Below are positions 1-5,437 of a DNA stretch of 23,400 nt, piece after piece; positions within the stretch are counted from its first letter, which is position 1; every line of letters starts with the position of its first letter. The stretch lies in assembly GCA_016210395.1 (NCBI GenBank), contig JACQUI010000290.1, forward strand, positions 1-23,400. Direction: 5' to 3'. The notes below the pieces were generated by a model that saw nothing but the letters and a program-made list of their open reading frames with translations, did no database searches and was not told the DNA's origin. The DNA comes from Chloroflexota bacterium. GTDB taxonomy: Bacteria; Chloroflexota; Dehalococcoidia; Lucifugimonadales; JACPCL1. Both the position numbers and the translations under genes were made by a program.

Positions 1-95
1 CCCTAGAAGCATGCCACGGGTGGGTGGGTGGGAAAGAGACGCTAGCTAACAAGACCAATAATGCAACGCATTTCAGAACCAGGACACAGCGTCTC

Positions 96-470
96 ATGAC
101 TTCTTTCCTCCTCGCCCTTCATCGCGCCGATGCCTACCTGGCCATTGCGCTCATGCTCGTCGCCGCCGTCCACGGGCTCGCCGGACACCGCCGCCATCCA
201 ACGGTCATCTCCAGGCAGTACAGAAACGTCCTTCTCGCAGGCGCCGCCATCCTCGCCTTTCAGGTCGTCATCGGCCTTAGCATGCTGGCCGGCGGGCTCC
301 GCCCATCCACCATAGTGCACATTATTATCTATGGAGCACTGTCGCCCCTTATCCTGCCGGGGGCCTACTTCTACGTCCGGGGGCGCGGCAAGTCCCATCC
401 CAACATGGCCTTCGCCCTCGTCTCGCTATTCCTCTTTGCCTTCCTCATCCGTGGCCTGTTCACCGGATAG
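96..470 (+). CDS. Small multi-pass membrane protein, unknown function
   Basis: The 124-residue product is strongly hydrophobic, with about four membrane segments (roughly residues 10-28, 45-68, 74-92 and 104-121) joined by short basic loops. Histidines lie in or next to segment 1 (LHRADAY and AAVHGL) and segment 3 (STIVHIII). This could suit heme or metal binding in the membrane, but no family signature is recognised and I assign no function. An upstream GTG at 24 is in frame, but residues before the ATG at 96 look non-coding, and AGGA at 81-84 is a weak ribosome site, so 96 is preferred. The gene ends at the start of a repeat-rich 430-bp gap. It could belong to a small heme-b or quinone-interacting family; that is speculation. 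Confidence 0.6.
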   Translation: MTSFLLALHRADAYLAIALMLVAAVHGLAGHRRHPTVISRQYRNVLLAGAAILAFQVVIGLSMLAGGLRPSTIVHIIIYGALSPLILPGAYFYVRGRGKSHPNMAFALVSLFLFAFLIRGLFTG

Positions 471-521
471 GTTGCTCTTGCCCGCCGGTAGTGTATCAAT
501 TCGCCCTCCTTAGGAAGGCGC

Positions 522-576
522 CAGGGAATGGCGTTCCCTGCCGGGGGCGTCCCGTAGAGGCGCAGCATGCTGCGCC
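522..576. repeat. Pair of intergenic palindromes downstream of the first gene
   Basis: Two inverted repeats follow each other. CAGGGAA-TGGCG-TTCCCTG (522-540) has a 7-bp stem and 5-nt loop. GGCGCAGCATGCTGCGCC (559-576) is a perfect 18-bp palindrome. The second has the look of the dispersed GC-rich palindromes common in bacterial intergenic DNA. The gap 471-900 holds no convincing gene; besides these it contains a degenerate copy of the MITE-like element. The first hairpin could terminate the upstream gene but lacks a T-run. Confidence 0.7.
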
Positions 577-600
577 CTGGGGTGGGTGGGCGAGGCGAAT

Positions 601-757
601 TGTCATTCTAGAGCGAGGCGGTCAAACGACCAGCGTTCCCAACTACGCTCCGTCTCGCGAAGAACCCCCCACGACCATCGCCTTCGGCAGGGCCACGGCA
701 GTGGCCCGTCGCTCGTATTCCTAATCAGCCCTTCGCCTAAGACACCAAAAGACCCTG
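601..757 (+). mobile_element. MITE-like element, copy A (left end degenerate)
   Basis: The core begins with an 18-nt block TGTCATTCTAGAGCGAGG (601-618) that also occurs at 1898 and 2938. The copies stay alignable through CTCGCGAAGAA and the hairpin at 690-707 to the right terminus ACCAAAAGACCCTG (744-757), one base different from the right terminus of the intact copy. The expected left terminus CAGGGTCTTTCGGT is not found; sequence at about 577-600 only loosely matches the left arm of the 1836-2053 copy. No flanking duplication is visible, so this is probably an old, decayed copy. It contains no gene. Confidence 0.75.
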
Positions 758-900
758 GCACGCGAGTAACCGGCCCGCCGGTGGGGTTTATGGCCGCGCT
801 TCCATACGCCATAATGGAAGCGGGCCATGTTTGGACAGTTCTCGAAGCCGCTTCCGGCGCAACGAGACCCAGCGGTAGGCTGCCGCCTCTGAGGGCAATC

Positions 901-1119
901 ATGGGTTGGATCATCGTTGGAATCCTTGCCGCCGTCTACCTGTTGTTCCGCTTTGCGCAGATGACCCGCTTTGTCTTTGTCCGTTTCTTCTTCAACCCCG
1001 TTATCCCGTTGCCCGTCAAAGTCGTCGTGCTAGCGCTCGTCATGCTCGCCGTCTGGGGGGTCTGGAAGTGGTGGAAGTGGTACTTCAAGACACCGGAGAC
1101 GCCCAGACAGGAGCCATAG
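901..1119 (+). CDS. Small two-span membrane protein, unknown function
   Basis: The 72-residue product has two hydrophobic segments (about residues 2-21 and 40-58) separated by an Arg/Phe-rich loop (TRFVFVRFFFNP). It ends in an aromatic-basic stretch, VWKWWKWYFK, and a polar tail, consistent with a membrane-surface anchor. A longer reading frame runs upstream from 586, but its extra residues cross the repeat element and are not protein-like. GAGGG at 891-895 lies five bases before the ATG at 901, so that start is chosen. No family is recognised. It could assist the neighbouring membrane proteins, but nothing in the sequence shows this. Confidence 0.6.
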   Translation: MGWIIVGILAAVYLLFRFAQMTRFVFVRFFFNPVIPLPVKVVVLALVMLAVWGVWKWWKWYFKTPETPRQEP

Positions 1120-1141
1120 CCGGCACGTCGTATAAATGGGT

Positions 1142-1227
1142 GCAGGGACGAAGCCCTGCGTGGGTGTGGGGGTTCGCCATCTTCTCCCCCCTTCCCTTAG
1201 AGGGAAGAGGGCCGAGGGGTTAGGTAT
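1142..1227. repeat. Intergenic palindromes: GCAGGG hairpin and diverged CTTCCCT/AGGGAAG repeat
   Basis: GCAGGG (1142-1147) pairs with CCCTGC (1154-1159). About 30 bases later CTTCCCTTAGAGGGAAG forms a 7-bp stem over TAG, followed by GGGCCGAGGGGTTAGG. This second unit resembles a diverged member of the CTCTCCCTTGAGGGGAGAG family seen at 6846, 6950 and 17193. It lies between two genes whose 3' ends converge, so it may also help end transcription from both sides. Confidence 0.55.
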
Positions 1228-1260
1228 GCCCTCGTTGGCCAAAAACCAAGGGACGCCACA

Positions 1261-1821
1261 CTAGCGAGAAGCAACGGCCAGCAGCGCCACGCTGGCAATC
1301 ACCGATAGGGCAAGAAGCCGGTGACGTTTCCATGGGACGCCGCTGATCACCGCTGTCGGCGACATAAGCGCCACAAACTGCCCCGCCGCGAGTCCGTAGG
1401 AGAGCTGGCAATACGAGCATGCAGCGCCCGCAACCACCGTCTCAACGTACGCCAGATACACGGATAGCGTAAGCGCCGCCAGGGACAGCAGGTACAGCAG
1501 GAGGCCTCCGTACCTGGGCAGCACCCAGCCATAGGCTACGCAGAAGACGAGTCCGTACCCGGCAATGCCAACCAGTGCGATGGGAACTCCGTAGAGCGTC
1601 GCATACTGCCGGTCGGTGATGATGAGACAGCCATCTCCAATGAAACAAGGTGGCGTTGCGCCGGCGAAGTAAGCGAATGCAACGAAGGAGCTGAAGGCAA
1701 GGCCCCCCAGCGCAATGAAGATGACGACGATACGCCGGGCGCGTCCCAGCAGGCCAAGGCCGTCGTGGGACGTGGCGCGGCGCCGCCGCCTTCGCCTCAC
1801 TGGTTCATGTTGTTCAGCCAT
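1261..1821 (-). CDS. Vitamin K epoxide reductase (VKOR) family protein
   Basis: Bacterial VKOR proteins are membrane enzymes that reoxidise a periplasmic thiol oxidase (DsbA-like or a fused thioredoxin domain) and pass electrons to quinone, allowing disulfide formation in exported proteins. The 186-residue product shows the family pattern. After membrane segment 1 comes a cysteine pair C59/C65 (PPCFIGDGC), then YGVPIALVGIAGY, further membrane segments, and the quinone-side C135-S-Y-C138. Length fits a VKOR domain alone; no thioredoxin domain is fused and no DsbA-like gene is nearby, so its redox partner must be elsewhere. The N-terminus has seven consecutive arginines (residues 9-15), expected to stay in the cytoplasm. 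The left end of a MITE-like element lies only 14 bp before the start codon, so any promoter must lie within or beyond that element. Confidence 0.9.
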   Translation of the reverse strand: MAEQHEPVRRRRRRRATSHDGLGLLGRARRIVVIFIALGGLAFSSFVAFAYFAGATPPCFIGDGCLIITDRQYATLYGVPIALVGIAGYGLVFCVAYGWVLPRYGGLLLYLLSLAALTLSVYLAYVETVVAGAACSYCQLSYGLAAGQFVALMSPTAVISGVPWKRHRLLALSVIASVALLAVASR

Positions 1822-1835
1822 GCCCGCCTACCCCA

Positions 1836-2053
1836 CAGTCTTTCGGTGCTCGGTTCCAAGTGGCCCGCCTTGTGCCTGCCAGGGTCGGTGGGCCAACTGT
1901 CATTCTAGAGCGAGGTGGTCAAACGACCTTCGTTCCCAACTACGCTCCGCCTCGCGAAGAATCCCCACACCCACCGCCTACCGCAGGGCTGCGGCAGCGG
2001 CCCGTCGCACCTATTCTCATCATCCCTTCGCCCAGGACCACCGAAAGGCCCCG
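1836..2053 (+). mobile_element. MITE-like element, copy B
   Basis: The left end CAGTCTTTCGGT (1836-1847) and right end ACCGAAAGGCCCCG (2040-2053) are an imperfect version of the 14-bp termini of the 2896-3092 copy. The core TGTCATTCTAGAGCGAGG is at 1898-1915. The internal hairpin (1986-2003) reads GGGCTGC-GGCA-GCGGCCC. Flanks GCCTACCCCA (1826-1835) and GCCTACTCTG (2055-2064) match at 7 of 10 positions, suggesting an aged target duplication. The left arm is about 20 bp longer than in the 2896-3092 copy. The element fills most of the 338-bp gap 1822-2159. Confidence 0.75.
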
Positions 2054-2075
2054 CGCCTACTCTGCCGGATGTGTG

Positions 2076-2084
2076 TGGTATGAT
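2076..2084 (+). promoter_or_regulatory. Extended -10 promoter of rplI
   Basis: TGGTATGAT (TGG then TATGAT at 2079-2084) is an extended -10 element 76 bp before rplI. No good -35 hexamer is seen at the right distance, as is usual for extended -10 promoters. The same 11-nt string TGTGGTATGAT occurs before the NHL-repeat gene at 15566-15576. The promoter starts just after the right end of the MITE-like copy B. Confidence 0.55.
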
Positions 2085-2159
2085 ACAATACTGCGAGGCT
2101 GAACCAAGCCTCCCTTTCTTGTCATGAGACTGCAACTCCAGAGAAGGACCAACTGAAGA

Positions 2160-2747
2160 ATGCGCATTATCTTCCTATCTGACGTACCGGGCAGCGGCGT
2201 GGCCGGCGAAGTCAAAGAGGTCAAGAACGGCTACGCCCGCAATTACCTCCTGCCAAAGAAGCTGGCAACGCTGGCTAACCATGACCAGCTTCAGCGCCTC
2301 GCCGCCATCAAGAAAACGGGCGAAGAGCGGCGCCTGAAAGAAGAGCAAGAGCTTAAGGCGCTGGTTGGGTTGCTCTCTGAAACAGCTCTGAGCCTGTCCG
2401 CCAGGATCGGCCCCATGGGCAAGTTCTATGGCGCGGTCACATCTGTCCACGTTGCAGAGGAGCTCAACCGCCTGACAGGACGGGACTTCGATCGCCGCTT
2501 CGTCCAGTTGGACAAACCCATACAGGAGCCGGGCGAGTACCAGGCAGAGCTGCGGTTTCCCCAGGGCCTCGTCGCCACCATCAAACTGACCGTCGTCGGC
2601 AAAGATGCTCAGGGCCGCGCCATTGGCCCCAGCGGGGAAGTGGCCCAAGCCCAGCCTGTGCCCGCACAATCCCCCGCCGAAGGTGATGCAGCCCCTGCGC
2701 CGGAGACTGCGACCCCCGCCGATGTCCAGGAGCCAGCCCAGGCGTAG
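2160..2747 (+). CDS. rplI: 50S ribosomal protein L9
   Basis: L9 binds 23S rRNA near the base of the L1 stalk and helps maintain reading-frame fidelity. The product starts with the L9 N-terminal domain (MRIIFLSDVPGSG, GEVKEVKNGYARNYLLPKKLA), followed by the basic connecting helix (about residues 40-75) and the C-terminal domain (MGKFYGAVTSVHVAEEL through LRFPQGLVATIKLTVV, about 80-150). At 195 residues it is about 45 longer than usual. The extra C-terminus from about residue 152 is an Ala/Pro/Glu-rich tail, likely disordered. AGAAGGA lies about ten bases before the ATG. In many bacteria rplI directly precedes dnaB; here the order is kept but a 571-bp repeat-filled gap separates them. Confidence 0.95.
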   Translation: MRIIFLSDVPGSGVAGEVKEVKNGYARNYLLPKKLATLANHDQLQRLAAIKKTGEERRLKEEQELKALVGLLSETALSLSARIGPMGKFYGAVTSVHVAEELNRLTGRDFDRRFVQLDKPIQEPGEYQAELRFPQGLVATIKLTVVGKDAQGRAIGPSGEVAQAQPVPAQSPAEGDAAPAPETATPADVQEPAQA

Positions 2748-2778
2748 TAGCGCATCTCGAAGGGCAATGAGTTCGTAG

Positions 2779-2807
2779 GGGCGGGTTTGAAACCCGCCCT
2801 TGTGTTT
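2779..2807 (+). terminator. Palindrome GGGCGGGTTT/AAACCCGCCC, possible rplI terminator
   Basis: GGGCGGGTTT (2779-2788) and AAACCCGCCC (2790-2799) are perfect complements around one central base. The trailing TTGTGTTTG is moderately T-rich. It lies 32 bp after the rplI stop. The same sequence also looks like a dispersed GC-rich intergenic palindrome, so its role in termination is not certain. Confidence 0.5.
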
Positions 2808-2849
2808 GTCTCAGAAACTGGGCGGCGTGTGTAGCGGGCACAATAACAG

Positions 2850-2886
2850 CTTCCTCCCTCCTTGCGGGGGAGGACTGAGGTGGGGG
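2850..2886. repeat. Diverged CTCCC/GGGAG intergenic repeat next to MITE copy C
   Basis: CCTCCTTGCGGGGGAGG followed by ACTGAGGTGGGGG has the hairpin-plus-GGTG layout of the repeats at 6846, 6950 and 17193, but has diverged. It abuts the 10-bp target duplication of the MITE-like element that begins at 2896. The element therefore seems to have inserted beside or into an older repeat. Confidence 0.45.
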
Positions 2887-2895
2887 CCACTCGCC

Positions 2896-3092
2896 CAGGG
2901 TCTTTCGGTACTCCCGATTGCAGTGCTGCGGCCGCCTTGTCATTCTAGAGCGAGGTGGTCAAATACCTCCGCTCCCACTGACGCTCCGCCTCGCGAAGAA
3001 TCCCCATGACCATTGCCTTCCGCAGGGCCACGGCAGTGGCCCGTCGCTCCTATTCCCAAAGCCCCTTCGCCCTTGACCACCGAAAGACCCTG
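2896..3092 (+). mobile_element. MITE-like element, copy C (intact termini and target duplication)
   Basis: This 197-bp element has perfect 14-bp terminal inverted repeats: CAGGGTCTTTCGGT (2896-2909) and ACCGAAAGACCCTG (3079-3092). It is flanked by an exact 10-bp direct repeat, GCCACTCGCC, at 2886-2895 and 3093-3102. Inside are the core TGTCATTCTAGAGCGAGG (2938-2955) and a 7-bp-stem hairpin GGGCCAC-GGCA-GTGGCCC (3025-3042). It encodes no plausible protein. These are the marks of a non-autonomous transposable element moved by a transposase encoded elsewhere. Of the copies here it looks the youngest. It lies in the 571-bp rplI-dnaB gap (2748-3318). Confidence 0.9.
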
Positions 3093-3132
3093 GCCACTCG
3101 CCGCCCAGTCTCTAGCACACGTGTTCCCCATC

Positions 3133-3141
3133 TGCTATGCT
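3133..3141 (+). promoter_or_regulatory. Candidate dnaB promoter 1 (extended -10)
   Basis: TGCTATGCT gives TGC followed by TATGCT at 3136-3141, an extended -10 pattern. No strong -35 is visible. It would give a leader of roughly 170 nt before dnaB. It lies 40 bp beyond the right end of MITE-like copy C. Confidence 0.35.
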
Positions 3142-3259
3142 ATGCGTATGGAACATTTGTGTGTTTCATCCGCTCCCGCCGGGCCGCCTCCTAGCTGCAA
3201 GAGGACGTTTGCCCTCTTTGCGAGAGGTTTTCCCCTGCCCTCCCCGGCGCGCCGCCGAC

Positions 3260-3265
3260 TATACT
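3260..3265 (+). promoter_or_regulatory. Candidate dnaB promoter 2 (TATACT)
   Basis: TATACT at 3260-3265 is a good -10 hexamer 53 bp before the dnaB ATG. The -35 region is unconvincing. It is an alternative to, or a second start besides, the candidate at 3133. Confidence 0.35.
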
Positions 3266-3318
3266 CTCCACACGCCTGGTTGGCGTCCCCTAACCACCTG
3301 CTTCACTGAGCGCCGCCT

Positions 3319-4680
3319 ATGCTGCAAGACCGCATCCCCCCACACGACGAAGCCGCAGAAGAAGCCGTCCTTGGCTCCGTTCTGGTGGACGGCGAAGCCA
3401 TCTCCCGGGTCATCGCCCTGCTCAAGCCGGAAGACTTCTACCGCGAGCGTAACCGCTGGACCTACGAGGCATGCCTCGCCCTCTTCCAGCGCGGCGTCTC
3501 CGTAGACCAGGTCAGCGTCGCCCACGAGCTCGGCAACCAGGGAAGGCTCGATCCCTCAGGCGGCCCGGCATTCCTCAGCCACCTGGTCGCCTCCGTTCCC
3601 ACCTCCGTCTACGCCGAGCACTACGCCGGCATCGTCAGCCGTACCTCTACGCTCCGCAGCCTGGTCCGCGCCGCCGGCGAGATCGCCTCCCTCGGCTACG
3701 GCCAGGATGCAGACGTGGACGAGACGCTCCGCCAGGCCGAAGACCTCCTCTTTCGCATCCGCTCCCGCCGCGAGACCCGCGACTTCGTGCCCCTTCGCGA
3801 GGTCCTGGACCAGTACCTGGAGGACAGTGCGACCGCCCACACCACGGCTGACCTTTCGCGCGGCCCTGTTCAGTCGGGCTTCCTTGACCTGGACCGCCTC
3901 ATGGGAGGACTCCAGCGCTCGGACCTCTTCATCCTGGCCGCCCGCCCAAGCCTCGGCAAGAGCACACTGGCGATGAACGTCGTCCGCAACGCCGCGCAGC
4001 ACGGCGCTATCTGCGGCGTCTTCAGCCTGGAGATGAGCAGGGAGCAGCTTGCACTGCGCATGCTCTCCGGGGAAGCGGAGGTTGACAGCCACAGGCTGCG
4101 TATGAACCTGCTGACGGAGCGCGAGAGCCAGCGGGTAATTGACTCCGTCGGCGCTCTGTCCGACCTTCCCATCTACATAGACGACACGCCTCTCCAGACC
4201 ATCGTGGAGATCCGCAGCAAGGCCCGCCGCCTTTCCCTGGAACGCGGCCTGGACCTCCTGGTGGTGGACTACATCCAGCTTATCCAGGGCATCAGCCGCA
4301 ACCCCAACCGCGTCCAGGAGATGACCGAGATCTCCCGCTCCCTCAAAGGCCTCGCCCGCGACCTCCATGTGCCTTTGCTGGCCCTCTCCCAACTCAGCCG
4401 CGCCGTGGAGCAACGCCCCAATCACCGCCCTCAGCTTTCCGACCTGCGGGACAGCGGCAGCATTGAGCAGGACGCAGACGTGGTCGCCTTCATCTTCCGG
4501 GAGGACGCCCTCTTCTCTGAAGAGGAGTGGGAGCGCGCCAACCCCTCCCAGCCCTATCCCAAGAACGTCGCGGAGATCATCGTCGCCAAGCACCGCAACG
4601 GCCCGCTGGGGAACCGCAACCTCTTCTTCCGCGAGCAGTTCTCCAGGTTCGAGAACTTCGCCAGCAGAACCCCGGCATAG
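3319..4680 (+). CDS. dnaB: Replicative DNA helicase DnaB
   Basis: DnaB is the hexameric 5'-3' helicase that opens the replication fork. The 453-residue product has the N-terminal helical domain (about 8-110: PPHDEAAEEAVLGSVLVD, DFYRERNRWTYEACLALF) and a linker. The RecA-like ATPase domain has Walker A ARPSLGKST with K214, Walker B LLVVDYIQLI with D317, the LALSQLSRAVEQR segment, and the C-terminal DSGSIEQDADVVAFIFR arginine region. Length is normal and no intein is present. No clear Shine-Dalgarno precedes the ATG, but conserved residues begin immediately. It is followed after one base by the DnaD-domain gene, and then by a DnaC-type ATPase, so the three look like one helicase and helicase-loading operon. 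Confidence 0.97.
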   Translation: MLQDRIPPHDEAAEEAVLGSVLVDGEAISRVIALLKPEDFYRERNRWTYEACLALFQRGVSVDQVSVAHELGNQGRLDPSGGPAFLSHLVASVPTSVYAEHYAGIVSRTSTLRSLVRAAGEIASLGYGQDADVDETLRQAEDLLFRIRSRRETRDFVPLREVLDQYLEDSATAHTTADLSRGPVQSGFLDLDRLMGGLQRSDLFILAARPSLGKSTLAMNVVRNAAQHGAICGVFSLEMSREQLALRMLSGEAEVDSHRLRMNLLTERESQRVIDSVGALSDLPIYIDDTPLQTIVEIRSKARRLSLERGLDLLVVDYIQLIQGISRNPNRVQEMTEISRSLKGLARDLHVPLLALSQLSRAVEQRPNHRPQLSDLRDSGSIEQDADVVAFIFREDALFSEEEWERANPSQPYPKNVAEIIVAKHRNGPLGNRNLFFREQFSRFENFASRTPA

Positions 4681-4681
4681 C

Positions 4682-5437
4682 ATGGACCAGGAAAAAGGCT
4701 TTCCCGCAGGCACGCGCTACTTCCCAGTCCCTACGCCGCTGCTCTCCTCCCTCCTCGAGGAGATCGGCGCGCTGGAGGAGCTGAAGTGCACCCTGCGCGT
4801 CCTGGCCCTGGTCCACCAGCACAAGTCCAAGCGCCTCTGGGTCAGCAGCCAGGAGCTCCTGGCAGACCCCGTCCTGGTCAACGGCCTCAGCCATGACCCC
4901 AGCGGGGCAAGCGTGGCCATCGTCCGGGGCCTGCACCTGGCAGCGGAGCGCGGCACGCTCCTGCAGGCGAAAGGCGCTCAGGGCGAAGCCCTGTTCTTCG
5001 TCAACGACTCCCCCGGGCGCAGGGCGCGGGCAGCCCTCAGCGCCGCCGCGCCGCCGGCGGCTTCCGAAGCCCCCTCCGAGCCTCACGGCGAGGAAGGCGA
5101 GGGCGTAGCGGGGCGGCCCAACATCTTCCTCCTGTACGAGGAGAACATCGGGCCGGTCGCGCCCATCCTGGCCCAAGAGATGGAGGAGGCAGAGCGCACC
5201 TATCCCCCGTCGTGGATCGCCGATGCCTTCCAGGAGGCTGCGGCCCGCAACCGGCGCAACTGGCGGTACATCCAGCGCATCCTGGAGCGATGGGCCTCTC
5301 AGGGGCGCGATCAGGGCAGCGAAGGAACAGAGCATGGAGAGTCTGGGCGACATCCTGAAGAGACTGACAGAAAAGAGTACCTCCGAAGGTACGGCCACCT
5401 GGCCGGCTGGGACGACCTCGGAGGCCAGCGAAGCTGA
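4682..5437 (+). CDS. DnaD-domain primosomal protein
   Basis: In Firmicutes, DnaD-type proteins remodel DNA and bring the helicase-loader complex to the origin or restart site. This 251-residue protein has an N-terminal winged-helix-like half (about 10-110: TPLLSSLLEEIGALEELKCT). An Ala/Pro/Glu-rich linker (about 118-145) follows. The DnaD domain is at about 148-207: IFLLYEENIGPVAPILAQEM to WRYIQRILERWASQG, with W204. The tail contains KEYLRRYGHL (231-240), like the basic tails of related proteins. The ATG at 4682 lies one base after the dnaB stop. Codons upstream in this frame lie inside dnaB and are ignored. Its last 104 bp also encode the start of the next gene in a different frame. Confidence 0.88.
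   Translation: MDQEKGFPAGTRYFPVPTPLLSSLLEEIGALEELKCTLRVLALVHQHKSKRLWVSSQELLADPVLVNGLSHDPSGASVAIVRGLHLAAERGTLLQAKGAQGEALFFVNDSPGRRARAALSAAAPPAASEAPSEPHGEEGEGVAGRPNIFLLYEENIGPVAPILAQEMEEAERTYPPSWIADAFQEAAARNRRNWRYIQRILERWASQGRDQGSEGTEHGESGRHPEETDRKEYLRRYGHLAGWDDLGGQRS

Noticed and set aside
2748..3318. Possible replication origin between rplI and dnaB
   Set aside because: No cluster of TTATCCACA-type DnaA boxes or AT-rich unwinding region was found; the gap is explained by repeats and the MITE.
3556..4713. 385-codon open frame on the minus strand
   Set aside because: Antisense to dnaB, with no motif of its own.
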